A stretch of DNA of 62,234 nucleotides from contig NZ_SJEE01000031.1 in the NCBI RefSeq assembly GCF_006937785.1, positions 1-62,234 of the forward strand, written 5' to 3'. The notes beneath the pieces were generated by a model. The model did not search any database, was not told where the DNA came from, and saw only the letters and a program-made list of their open reading frames with translations. Position numbers and translations under genes: made by a program. Source of the stretch: Pseudanabaena sp. UWO311. GTDB taxonomy: Bacteria; Cyanobacteriota; Cyanobacteriia; Pseudanabaenales; Pseudanabaenaceae. This document shows, one piece after another, positions 52,190 through 60,478 of the stretch; positions within the stretch are counted from its first letter, which is position 1; the number at the start of each line of letters is the position of its first letter.

Positions 52190-52933
52190 TTAAATTCCGA
52201 TCGCACCAAGTGCATTGATTCCGCGATCGCGAAATATCTCGACTGTTTGCCTTACTAGTTCTGGGGATGCTGGTGGTGTGTCTTTAAGGGAGTAAGGTAA
52301 GCCCAACTGTTCCCACTTATATTCTCCCATTTTATGAAATGGGAGAACCTCCAATCTCTCGACATTTTTTAAGGTGGCAATAAAATCAGCAAGTTGATTG
52401 ATATTATCCTTGTTATCGGTAAGATGTGGTACTAGCACGAATCTAATCCAGACAGGCTTGCCAATATCGCTGAGATATCTTGCCATCGATAGAGTTGGTT
52501 CGATGGAAACATTAGTGACTTTGTAATAAAGTTCAGGGATGTAGGATTTGATATCAAGAAGAACCAAGTCTGTTTCTTCGAGTACTGGTTTGGCAACTTC
52601 TAAAGCGCAGTAGCCAGAGGTATCAAGAGCAGTATGTAAGCCGATTTGATGACAACGAGCAAATATTTCTTGCGTAAATTCTGGCTGCATCAATGGTTCT
52701 CCACCACTTACGGTGACCCCTCCTTTGCGAATATAGGATTTACATTTACTAATCTCATCGATCAGATAATCAACGGTAACTTCCTTGCCGTCATGGGCGT
52801 TGCGACAGTCGGGATTATGACAATATAGGCAACGTAGGGGACAGCCCTGAGTGAAGACTATAAACCTGATTCCCGGCCCATCAACAGTGCCAAAAGTTTC
52901 GATTGAATGAATGCGTCCAATTCCAGACATCAT
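52190..52933 (-). CDS. pflA: pyruvate formate-lyase activating enzyme
   Basis: 247 residues. FTQGCPLRCLYCHNPDC carries the radical-SAM CxxxCxxC cluster site, followed by GGVTVSGGEPLMQ and DTSGYC. It generates the glycyl radical on PflB using SAM and an Fe4S4 cluster. The start is preceded by AGGAGA. It follows pflB with a 51-base gap that holds a hairpin. Confidence 0.95.
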   Translation of the reverse strand: MMSGIGRIHSIETFGTVDGPGIRFIVFTQGCPLRCLYCHNPDCRNAHDGKEVTVDYLIDEISKCKSYIRKGGVTVSGGEPLMQPEFTQEIFARCHQIGLHTALDTSGYCALEVAKPVLEETDLVLLDIKSYIPELYYKVTNVSIEPTLSMARYLSDIGKPVWIRFVLVPHLTDNKDNINQLADFIATLKNVERLEVLPFHKMGEYKWEQLGLPYSLKDTPPASPELVRQTVEIFRDRGINALGAIGI

Positions 52934-52948
52934 ATCTCCTCTTGATTT

Positions 52949-52983
52949 TTTTAAAAAGTGCTGCGAAGCAGCACTTTTTAAAA
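52949..52983. repeat. palindrome between pflB and pflA, GAA spacer
   Basis: TTTTAAAAAGTGCTGC GAA plus complement (16-3-16) with the GC(GAA)GC centre, one base after pflB. It may attenuate pflA relative to pflB. Confidence 0.8.
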
Positions 52984-52984
52984 G

Positions 52985-55228
52985 CTATACCCGTTCGTGG
53001 AACGTGCGCTTAATTACATCCATTTGCTGCTCACGGGTGAGCTTAATGAAGTTTACAGCATAGCCCGAAACCCGAATTGTTAGCTGAGGATAGTTTTCGG
53101 GATGTTCCATTGCATCTAGGAGAGTATTGCGATCAAGCGCGTTCACGTTAATGTGATGACCGCCATCATGAAAATAGCCATCTAACAGATTAACTAGATT
53201 ATTAGTGCGATCGCTTTCCTGTCTACCCAATGCTGTAGGCACAATCGAGAAAGTGTTAGAAATACCATCCTGACAATCGCCATAGGGGAGTTTGGCAACT
53301 GATGAAAGCGACGCGATCGCTCCACAACAGTCTCGTCCATGCATAGGATTAGCACCTGGAGCAAATGGTTCACCTGCTCTACGTCCATCGGGAGTATTTC
53401 CAGTTTTCTTCCCATAGACAACATTGGAAGTAATTGTCAGAACTGATTGAGTAGGCACTGCATGGCGATAGGTGGGATGCTTGCGGATTTCATTCATAAA
53501 TCTTGCTACGAGGTCAACAGCAATGCTATCTACAAGATCGTCATTGTTGCCATACTTGGGATATTCGCCCTCAGTGACATAATCCACAGCCAAGCCCTGC
53601 TCATTGCGAATCACTTTCACCTTAGAGTACTTAATTGCTGAAAGGGAATCCACCACTACGGACAAACCTGCGATCCCGCAAGCCATTGTCCGATAAACAT
53701 CGCGATCGTGCAAAGCCATTTCGATGCGCTCGTAGCAATATTTGTCATGCATATAGTGAATGACATTGAGAGTGTTGATGTATGCCTTGGCAAGCCAGCC
53801 CATCATCTGCTGCAAACGCTCATTAACTTCTTGGTAATCGAGATATTCCGATGTGATCGGTGCAAAATTGGGTGCGACTTGATCTCCAGACTTCTCATCT
53901 TTACCGCCATTAATTGCATAGAGCAGAGTCTTGGCGAGATTTACCCTAGCGCCGAAGAACTGCATCTGTTTACCGATTCGCATTACCGATACACAACAGG
54001 CGATCGCATAGTCATCTCCATAAGTCGGACGCATCAGGTCATCATTCTCATACTGAATCGAACTGGTGTCGCTGGAAATCTTGGCACAGAACTGTTTGAA
54101 GTTATCGGGTAAATGTTCTGACCAAAGGACAGTTAGATTAGGCTCTGGAGCCGCACCAAGGTTAGAAAGTGTATGTAAGAAACGATAGCTAGTTTTGGTA
54201 ACTAAAGTCCGACCATCGGCGCTCATGCCACCGATCGCTTCGGTTACCCATGTGGGATCGCCTGAGAATAGGGCATTGTAGTCAGGTGTGCGTAAAAATC
54301 GCACCATTCTCAACTTCATCACGAAATGGTCGATTAATTCTTGTAACTCGACTTCTGCGATCGCGCCATTCCGCAAATCTCTCTCGAAATATATGTCTAA
54401 AAACGTCGAAACTCGACCGAGAGACATCGCAGCCCCATTTTGTTCTTTGACTGCACCTAGATAACCAAAATAAAGCCACTGCACAGCTTCTTTTGCAGTC
54501 ATTGCAGGATGACCGATATCTAAGCCATACTTTGCTGCCATTTCCTTTAGTTCAAGCAAAGCACGAATTTGCTCCGATAACTCCTCACGCAGACGAATGG
54601 TTTCTTCATCCATTACATCTAGTTCGAGAGATTCTTTCTGCGTCTTTTTATCGTCAATCAAGCGATCGACTCCATAAAGAGCCACGCGGCGATAATCACC
54701 AATGATGCGTCCGCGTCCATAGGCATCGGGCAACCCTGTAATGATCCCCGATTTTCTTGCTTTCCGCATCTCACTGGTATAAGCATCAAACACGCCATCG
54801 TTATGGGTTTTGCGATACTTAGTAAAAGTCTCTTCTGTTTGGGGATCAAGCTGATAGCCATAGGCTTCTAAGCCTGCCTTAACAACGCGAATACCGCCAT
54901 AGGGCATAATTGCGCGTTTAAGGGGTTTATCAGTTTGCAAGCCGACAATTTGTTCTACTTCGCGATCAATATATCCTGCGTCATGCGCCGTAATCGATGT
55001 AGGTAGTTTTGTATCTACATCCAAAACACTCTTTTCCCGTTCTAGCTTCATTAGCTCAAGAACTTTCTGCCAAAGTTGCTGAGTTTTTGCGGTTGCGGCT
55101 GCTAAAAACTCAGCGTTTCCCTCATAGGGACTATAATTCTTTTGAATAAAATCTCTAACGTTGACTTCTCTAGTCCAACTGCCTTCTGTAAAGCCTTGCC
55201 ATTCTATATACATAGCTTTAAACTCCAT
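52985..55228 (-). CDS. pflB: formate C-acetyltransferase (pyruvate formate-lyase)
   Basis: 747 residues, close to the E. coli enzyme. [15 protein letters not shown] near the N-terminus, the adjacent catalytic cysteines in [14 protein letters not shown], and the glycyl-radical site RVSGYAVNF close to the C-terminus. It splits pyruvate plus CoA to formate and acetyl-CoA under anoxia; the radical is oxygen-sensitive. It is the first gene of pflB-pflA-(membrane protein)-adhE. A nearby in-frame ATG five codons in is an alternative start. Confidence 0.96.
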   Translation of the reverse strand: MEFKAMYIEWQGFTEGSWTREVNVRDFIQKNYSPYEGNAEFLAAATAKTQQLWQKVLELMKLEREKSVLDVDTKLPTSITAHDAGYIDREVEQIVGLQTDKPLKRAIMPYGGIRVVKAGLEAYGYQLDPQTEETFTKYRKTHNDGVFDAYTSEMRKARKSGIITGLPDAYGRGRIIGDYRRVALYGVDRLIDDKKTQKESLELDVMDEETIRLREELSEQIRALLELKEMAAKYGLDIGHPAMTAKEAVQWLYFGYLGAVKEQNGAAMSLGRVSTFLDIYFERDLRNGAIAEVELQELIDHFVMKLRMVRFLRTPDYNALFSGDPTWVTEAIGGMSADGRTLVTKTSYRFLHTLSNLGAAPEPNLTVLWSEHLPDNFKQFCAKISSDTSSIQYENDDLMRPTYGDDYAIACCVSVMRIGKQMQFFGARVNLAKTLLYAINGGKDEKSGDQVAPNFAPITSEYLDYQEVNERLQQMMGWLAKAYINTLNVIHYMHDKYCYERIEMALHDRDVYRTMACGIAGLSVVVDSLSAIKYSKVKVIRNEQGLAVDYVTEGEYPKYGNNDDLVDSIAVDLVARFMNEIRKHPTYRHAVPTQSVLTITSNVVYGKKTGNTPDGRRAGEPFAPGANPMHGRDCCGAIASLSSVAKLPYGDCQDGISNTFSIVPTALGRQESDRTNNLVNLLDGYFHDGGHHINVNALDRNTLLDAMEHPENYPQLTIRVSGYAVNFIKLTREQQMDVIKRTFHERV

Positions 55229-55262
55229 TTTTTTGAAAGATATAAGCTGTTTTTAATCTTCC

Positions 55263-55279
55263 AAATCTATTATAGATTT
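55263..55279 (-). promoter_or_regulatory. symmetrical site overlapping a -10 element upstream of pflB
   Basis: AAATCTATTATAGATTT is a 7-3-7 palindrome about 35 bases before the pflB ATG. Read on the minus strand it contains TATAAT. A regulator binding here could control the fermentation operon. No convincing -35 element is seen. Confidence 0.35.
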
Positions 55280-55346
55280 ATCAATTCGTTCCCAAGATAA
55301 TGCTGTTAATGTCATTACAAAAGTTAACTGCGCGATCGATTGATAC

Positions 55347-55382
55347 CAATTCACGAAAGTGTGACAACACTTTCGCGAATTG
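55347..55382. repeat. TAATACCAATT-like palindrome upstream of pflB
   Basis: TGATACCAATT head (55341-55351), then CAATTCACGAAAGTGT / complement with one mismatch and a 4-nt spacer. Sister of 48821-48842. Confidence 0.78.
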
Positions 55383-55412
55383 AAACCCAAACCCAATAAG
55401 TTTTTTTAAATT

Positions 55413-55459
55413 AAGCTAACAAGAGTTGCGGCGCAAAGCGCCGCAACTCTTGTTAGCTT
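55413..55459. terminator. palindrome, 22-bp arms, AAA spacer
   Basis: AAGCTAACAAGAGTTGCGGCGC and perfect complement, 45 bases after the stop of the secreted-protein gene at 55505; ACCCAAACCC lies to its left. Confidence 0.78.
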
Positions 55460-55504
55460 TTTGGTTTTATCTCTAAAAACAAGTTTTTTATGGAAGTGTG
55501 ACAA

Positions 55505-56035
55505 TTATTGCCAGTCACACAATTGTGATGGAGAAGTCATGAACGGTTGTGGATATTGATAAAAGCCATCAGTATTCAGTTTTGCATGACTAAATAAGAT
55601 CCATTCAGTACGTCCACCCCGATCCATCGCAGTCCGAATGACCTTACCATCCTTAAGAGACAAATGTCCTTCTTCATCCCATTTAAATTCAGTCTTGGGA
55701 ATACTAATCCATTGGCGACCACCCCAAGAGATTGCTAGCGCTTCGCCAGTTATGAGACTGCCATTCGTGAGCCCACGTACACAGATAAAATCATCCGAAT
55801 GCGGATAGCCATAATATCCATCCACGCGATCGCCTGTTTTTGTAAAATTAAAACAAACCCCTGCACCATTGCGCCAATCACTGGGTTTTGGTTGACTACA
55901 AAGTTGATAGTTGCCATTTGCTAACGTGGCGATCGCATTTTGAGCATTAGCTTCATCACTAGAAAGTAATACACCAAAAGAGATGGCTACCAAAATTACG
56001 CCGCAGAGGTTAAGAAGATAGTTTCTGCGAAACAT
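55505..56035 (-). CDS. secreted protein of unknown function
   Basis: 176 residues. Signal peptide at 1-31 (LLNLCGVILVAISFGVLL, cleavage near ANAQN). The mature part has Cys in LCSQPKP, GVCFNF, FICVRG and LCDWQ, which could form two disulfides, and a beta-rich pattern with GDRVDGYYGYPHSDDFICV. Similar small exported proteins are common in cyanobacteria, but I cannot name a family. The short frame upstream on the same strand (56010-56366) is antisense to htrA and rejected. Confidence 0.72.
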   Translation of the reverse strand: MFRRNYLLNLCGVILVAISFGVLLSSDEANAQNAIATLANGNYQLCSQPKPSDWRNGAGVCFNFTKTGDRVDGYYGYPHSDDFICVRGLTNGSLITGEALAISWGGRQWISIPKTEFKWDEEGHLSLKDGKVIRTAMDRGGRTEWILFSHAKLNTDGFYQYPQPFMTSPSQLCDWQ

Positions 56036-56117
56036 AATTGCATCGCCTCCTAAAGATTAGGAAGTTGCTTATATCTACAATTTTACGCTTTTTTCTATAG
56101 CAATTTCCGTTCAACCG

Positions 56118-56166
56118 AACCCGAATTAAAAAAGGGTCGCAGCGCGACCCTTTTTTAATTCGGGTT
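56118..56166. repeat. AAACCC-type palindrome, 23-bp arms, AGC spacer
   Basis: AACCCGAATTAAAAAAGGGT... perfect, in the divergent region between the secreted-protein gene and the HtrA-like gene, so not at a gene end. Confidence 0.85.
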
Positions 56167-56277
56167 TCAGCGGTGAGCTCTGTAAATATGCGACAAATGG
56201 CGTAAACATTAATCGGAACTGTCCGATCGCGACTCTCGTCAAAACTGCCATAACAGGAATTACCCAGACAGAAGTAA

Positions 56278-57285
56278 ATGAAAACTAGAGCGATCGCCTT
56301 GAGCTTGATATCGGCAATCTTAGTCAGCATTCCTAGCTTTAGCAAAGCTGCCTCAGCCGCCCCCATTGATTTTAATACAGACGAAAAAATTACGATGGAA
56401 GTCTATCGTTCGGCTAATCCTGCGGTGGTGACAATTAAAACAGCAACTAGCACAGGCTCAGGCAGCATCATTAGTCCTGAAGGTTTAGTAATTACCAATG
56501 AACATGTAATTCGTGATGCAAAAAATGGCATTGTTAGAATTATTAATACCGAAGGCAAAACCTATAACGGACAGGTTCTCACCATCGATCGCAAAAATGA
56601 TTTAGCACTAGTTCGGATTGCTTCTAGCGATCGCTTTCCAACCATCACATTCGCCGATCGCGAAAATATCCTAGTTGGTCAAAAGGTATTTGCGATCGGC
56701 AGCCCCTTTGGCTTGTCTGGAACTCTCACCACAGGTATTCTGAGTCGTGTTGCGACTGATGGCGATCTGCAAACCGATGCCAGACTCAATCCTGGTAATT
56801 CTGGGGGTCCATTGCTTAATTCTCGTGGTGAAATGATTGGCGTGAACAAGTCAATTCTTAGCCCTGATGGTCGCTCCAATACAGGGATTGGCTTTGCAAC
56901 GAGCGCCCCCATCGCCAAACAATTTATCACCCGTAGCGCTGCTCTCATTCAGCCTAAAACTGTAGCCAGTCTTCCTAATTCTCAAATCAAAGAAGCTCCA
57001 GCAATGGCTCCCAAAACTTCTGCTCCAGCGATCGCACCTGTAAGACTTGACCGTCCTCAATTAGGTGTAATTCTTAATCCATCAAGTCTTACCGTTTTTG
57101 AAGTGCGTCCTAACTCTCTAGCCAGTCAGATGGGGTTACAACGAGGCGATCGTCTTATTAGTTTAAATGGCGCACCCCTCAGCGATGCGAAACAAATCGT
57201 TGATTACCTAGCTCAACGCCCATCGGTTGCGCTTTTGACAGTAGCCAGAAATACTGGGCTTACCAACTATCAAATCAAGTTTTAA
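56278..57285 (+). CDS. HtrA/Deg-type serine protease with one PDZ domain
   Basis: 335 residues. Signal peptide (1-27, ALSLISAILVSIPSFSKAAS). The trypsin-like domain has the triad His in TNEHVIRDA, Asp in DRKNDLALVRI and Ser in NPGNSGGPL. One PDZ domain (about 255-335) includes LGVILNPSSLTVFEV and GLQRGDRLISLNG. It degrades or refolds damaged envelope proteins. Cyanobacteria usually have several Deg proteins (HtrA, HhoA, HhoB), and this one cannot be assigned to a paralogue. Its end is 8 bases before a palindrome. Confidence 0.9.
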   Translation: MKTRAIALSLISAILVSIPSFSKAASAAPIDFNTDEKITMEVYRSANPAVVTIKTATSTGSGSIISPEGLVITNEHVIRDAKNGIVRIINTEGKTYNGQVLTIDRKNDLALVRIASSDRFPTITFADRENILVGQKVFAIGSPFGLSGTLTTGILSRVATDGDLQTDARLNPGNSGGPLLNSRGEMIGVNKSILSPDGRSNTGIGFATSAPIAKQFITRSAALIQPKTVASLPNSQIKEAPAMAPKTSAPAIAPVRLDRPQLGVILNPSSLTVFEVRPNSLASQMGLQRGDRLISLNGAPLSDAKQIVDYLAQRPSVALLTVARNTGLTNYQIKF

Positions 57286-57292
57286 TCAAACT

Positions 57293-57353
57293 AACCACAA
57301 TAAACTCCTTAAAAGTGTTTCTTCGCAACACTTTTAAGGAGTTTATTGTGGTT
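57293..57353. terminator. palindrome between htrA-like gene and convergent gene, 27-bp arms
   Basis: AACCACAATAAACTCCTTAA... perfect, 7-nt spacer. Same head and core as 3736-3784. Its right arm contains the last codons and stop of the gene at 57343. Confidence 0.85.
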
Positions 57354-57819
57354 TGAGTTTGCGGCAATATTGTTGTAACTCCTGTTCTAAATCAATTCCT
57401 TTGTTACCAGTAGAAATCAAATTCGCAGATGCGGCTTGGAATGCTGCATAATCGCCCTGATCTTGATCACGTTTTGCTCTTGTCAATTTATCCCCTAGCT
57501 CTTCAGAAAATTTTAAATAGCGTTCTTGCAAGGATTTGAGCTGTATATCTTCGACTTTGAGAGTCATTAAATCTTGCTTTAGGTCATTAATATAACGCAA
57601 AATCACCGACAACTCCGTCGTGTTCGATGCTCCTGCTGCTTTGTTTGTGATAGTTATAAATTCATTGCATTCAGAGGCTCTGCTCACCTTATCTATTATT
57701 TTTTCATCAGATTTAACAACCAAATTTATAGGCGCGGCGAAAGTCTTATTATGCATCCAGCAGGGAAACGAGATTGCTCCAATTACTATTAGGTTCAAAA
57801 GGGTGAGATTTAGCTTCAT
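57343..57819 (-). CDS. small secreted protein of unknown function
   Basis: 158 residues. Signal peptide about 1-28 (LTLLNLIVIGAISFPCWM, then TFAAPINL). The mature part is helical and charged (LRYINDLKQDLMTLKVEDIQLKSLQERYLKFSEELGDKLTRAKRDQDQGDY). It resembles no named family, though small helical exported proteins of this type recur in cyanobacteria. It converges on the HtrA-like protease. The last residues (KLKPQ) are encoded by a palindrome arm. Confidence 0.68.
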   Translation of the reverse strand: MKLNLTLLNLIVIGAISFPCWMHNKTFAAPINLVVKSDEKIIDKVSRASECNEFITITNKAAGASNTTELSVILRYINDLKQDLMTLKVEDIQLKSLQERYLKFSEELGDKLTRAKRDQDQGDYAAFQAASANLISTGNKGIDLEQELQQYCRKLKPQ

Positions 57820-57871
57820 TTGGAAAATATATTGCTTTAATCTTTGGACAGGTGCTTGTACAAAATAAATT

Positions 57872-57924
57872 ACCCAAATTTGTAAGATTTCTCCCCACTG
57901 GGGAGAAATCTTACAAATTTGGGT
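57872..57924. repeat. AAACCC-type palindrome, 25-bp arms, ACT spacer
   Basis: ACCCAAATTTGTAAGATTTC... perfect, closing with TTGGGTTT. It lies 52 bases upstream of the minus-strand gene start, in a divergent region. Confidence 0.85.
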
Positions 57925-57983
57925 TTGTCATTAATTACTGCCTTCCTAGTTAAATGTGTAAGCAAAGTAACCTGTGCATTCAC

Positions 57984-58050
57984 AGATCCCCGACTTTTTC
58001 TTTGCAAGCAAAGATCAATTTTATTCAGCCAAAGAAAAAGTCGGGGATCT
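57984..58050. repeat. inverted repeat, 21-bp arms, AGATCCCCGAC type
   Basis: AGATCCCCGACTTTTTCTTT... (57984-58004) and its exact complement (58030-58050) around 25 bases. Ends of this sequence are widespread in cyanobacterial intergenic DNA. Confidence 0.82.
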
Positions 58051-58067
58051 CAATCTCTATATTTTCA

Positions 58068-58239
58068 CTGATGTTACGTGGAAAGAATTTCTGTAATAGC
58101 ATAGGTTTGGGACTGGAATGGGGGCACAGCCCCTACGAAAATCTTTGGATTTTATTTTTGGGTAAGGGCAATCCCCCCGTACTTGCCCTGCTTGGCTATC
58201 AGCGAGAAATTCATCATCTTAGTTCCACATAACATTCAG
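58068..58239. mobile_element. 172-bp miniature inverted-repeat element, copy B
   Basis: Terminal repeats CTGATGTTACGTGGAA / TTCCACATAACATTCAG. It aligns in reverse orientation with 51537-51701. TTTTCA flanks it on both sides (58062-58067 and 58240-58245), a clear 6-bp target duplication. No coding frame. Confidence 0.85.
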
Positions 58240-58358
58240 TTTTCAGTTTAAATATAGTCTGAAAAACAAAAATTTGGTTGTAATCCTAAAAGGGTATTTA
58301 ATAATTTCTATAGGTGAACAATCTTCCAAAAATGTTGTGTGATGTGAGTGAAAAACAA

Positions 58359-60194
58359 ATGAATATCAAGATTTCTTCTACTCTGATAATACTATCTGCT
58401 GTCTTGAATGTCCTTTTAGATATTGGAACTCAGGCGTTTGCTATAGAACCTTTCCAAGAGGTTAAAGATACCAAAAGCATAGAAACTTCTATACCCGCTC
58501 CATTAGAACAGCAGCAGCGCGATCGCCTATCTAATTACAATGCTAAGTCTGACCCAACGCTACCGATTACCCAAATCACCTCTGTATCACAACTATCAGA
58601 CATCAAAACAACTGATTGGGCTTTTACCGCTCTGCAAAGTTTGGTAGAGCGTTATGGCTGCATCGCAGGCTATCCTGACCGTACTTATCGAGGAAAACAA
58701 GCGATCTCCCGTTACGAATTTGCGTCGGGACTGAATGCCTGTTTAGATAAAATCAATGAAATCATCAGTGCAGGGCTTGCCGACAAAGTTAGTCAAGCAG
58801 ATTTGGCGACCCTAAAAAAACTCCAAGAAGAATTTGCATCTGAGCTATCAGTATTAAGGGGGAGAGTCGATACTCTGGATGTGAAAACTAGCCGACTGGA
58901 AGCGCAGCAGTTTTCGACAACGACAAAACTAAACATTCTTAGTTCCTTTAACCTGAGTAGTGCTTTTAGTAGCGGTAATATTCTCGCTGAAGGGTTGCCG
59001 ATTCCTGGAAGCTCTCCCGTGGCTCGGTTTGCTGCGCGTAATCCATTTACTGGAAGTCCCATTGTTGGCACAATTACCGAAAAACCAAATACCACCCTCA
59101 GCTATTCCAACTACCTCGTTCTTACTTCTTCGTTTACGGGAAAAGATTCACTGAATCTGATTTTAGCGATGGGGAATGGCAATCCGCCCGCTAGTGCCTA
59201 TAGTTCAGCAGGTTTTTCTAGTACATTTGGTGTACCTTATGCCGATTCCAATCCAATCGTACCTCTAGCCCCAAATAGCGTTGGTTTGTTTGAGCTGTTC
59301 TATAGTTTTCCTATTAGTGATGCGGTGAGGGTACAAGTTGGGCCAAAGATCCTTCCTTTTCGGCAGTTTGATGTCAATCGCTTTACATCGGTAATTAATG
59401 GTGCAGGAGGATTAAACTCCTATCAAAGTACTCTCGCCAATAGTGGGCTATCAGGAGCAGGGGCGATCGCTAGTTGGAGAATTTCCGATCAATTTTTGTT
59501 AAAAGCTGGCTATCTTGCGCGTAACGATGCCTCTTTTCTATACTTTGGTGGCGACAGTGCCAGCAATCCCAATCGAGGCTTATTCGGTGGTTCCAATCAG
59601 ATTTTGACAGAGCTAACTTATTCGCCTAGCGATTCCACGAATTTTCGATTTCTCTACAGCCGCACCTATAACCAAGCACCTCCAGCTTCTCCCCTTGGTC
59701 AACCTAATCTGCCTTTCTTTTTAACTTATTCAGCGAGAGGAGTAGCTGATGATGGATTTGGGGGTAGGCTACAAGATAGCACAGGGGATAATTTTGTCTT
59801 TAACTTTGATTGGCTATTAAATCGCTCCTTTGGTTTGTTCGGTCGCTATTCCTATAGTAGTTATCGCATTGCACCTGTAAATCTCGCGATCGCTGGTGGT
59901 AATGTCAATCTGCAAGCCTTCCAAGTTGGTCTAGCTTTTCCCGACCTTGGTAAAGAAGGAGCTTTAGGTACGCTGTCTTTTACCATGCCATTTCAAGTGC
60001 TTTCTGGACGTAATTTCCTTGTTGCTGGTAATGGTGATGGTGGTACACAATATGATTTAGAGCTAACGTATTCTTATCCGATCATGAGATTTATCACACT
60101 TACGCCTTCGTTGTTTGCTACGTTTAATGCTAACAATTTCAGTAGTAACCCCACAATTTGGGGAGTGGTATTTCGGACACAGTTCTTGTTTTAG
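58359..60194 (+). CDS. SLH-domain outer-membrane porin (OprB-like, cyanobacterial SomA type)
   Basis: 611 residues from the ATG at 58359; the GTG at 58314 is less likely. A signal peptide (1-30) is followed by an SLH domain (about 70-135, DWAFTALQSLVERYGCIAGYPDRTYRGKQAISRYEFASGL) that binds pyruvylated peptidoglycan-linked polymer. A coiled coil (about 140-190) and a C-terminal beta-barrel (about 190-611) ending in Phe come next. It allows passage of inorganic ions or small solutes across the outer membrane. Confidence 0.92.
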   Translation: MNIKISSTLIILSAVLNVLLDIGTQAFAIEPFQEVKDTKSIETSIPAPLEQQQRDRLSNYNAKSDPTLPITQITSVSQLSDIKTTDWAFTALQSLVERYGCIAGYPDRTYRGKQAISRYEFASGLNACLDKINEIISAGLADKVSQADLATLKKLQEEFASELSVLRGRVDTLDVKTSRLEAQQFSTTTKLNILSSFNLSSAFSSGNILAEGLPIPGSSPVARFAARNPFTGSPIVGTITEKPNTTLSYSNYLVLTSSFTGKDSLNLILAMGNGNPPASAYSSAGFSSTFGVPYADSNPIVPLAPNSVGLFELFYSFPISDAVRVQVGPKILPFRQFDVNRFTSVINGAGGLNSYQSTLANSGLSGAGAIASWRISDQFLLKAGYLARNDASFLYFGGDSASNPNRGLFGGSNQILTELTYSPSDSTNFRFLYSRTYNQAPPASPLGQPNLPFFLTYSARGVADDGFGGRLQDSTGDNFVFNFDWLLNRSFGLFGRYSYSSYRIAPVNLAIAGGNVNLQAFQVGLAFPDLGKEGALGTLSFTMPFQVLSGRNFLVAGNGDGGTQYDLELTYSYPIMRFITLTPSLFATFNANNFSSNPTIWGVVFRTQFLF

Positions 60195-60270
60195 CAACCA
60201 TTTAAGAATTGTCTAGATTCCCTATCTTCTCTTGTAAAGGCTTCCTTGTATGTACAATCTGTCTAAGTTT

Positions 60271-60425
60271 AGATATATCTAAACCCCCTAAATCCCCCAG
60301 TCCTGAGGGGATTTAAAAGAATTTTATTTTCTTGTCCCCCCAGAATTGGGGGCTAGGGGGCAATTAATTAGAGGGTTTTCTTCTTCCCCTATTTTAAGGG
60401 GGATTGAGGGGGATCTCTTAGATCT
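60271..60425. repeat. 155-bp element rich in CCCCCTAAATCCCCC, imperfect inverted ends
   Basis: Left end AGATATATCTAAACCCCCTA and right end GGGGGATCTCTTAGATCT are imperfect inverted copies. In between are the hairpins TAAATCCCCCAG/CTGAGGGGATTTA and CCCCCCAGAATTGGGGG. Common intergenic repeat type in cyanobacteria. It fills the gap between the porin and P450 genes. Confidence 0.7.
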
Positions 60426-60478
60426 TTTTACCAAAAATTATGACTCGTTGGATCGCAAAATGTTGTTAAGGAGTAAAA

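Larger units (their letters stand above)
57820..58358. other. 539-base non-coding stretch made largely of repeats
   Basis: Three separate repeats fill most of this gap (57872-57924, 57984-58050, 58068-58239). The open frame at 57954-58232 is composed of them. The porin promoter probably lies at 58245-58355, which is AT-rich. Confidence 0.75.

Noticed and set aside
56010-56366. 118-codon frame on the minus strand upstream of the secreted protein
   Set aside because: It is antisense to the signal peptide of the HtrA-like gene and crosses the palindrome at 56118-56166.
57954-58232. 92-codon frame on the plus strand
   Set aside because: It consists of the AGATCCCCGAC repeat and MITE copy B.
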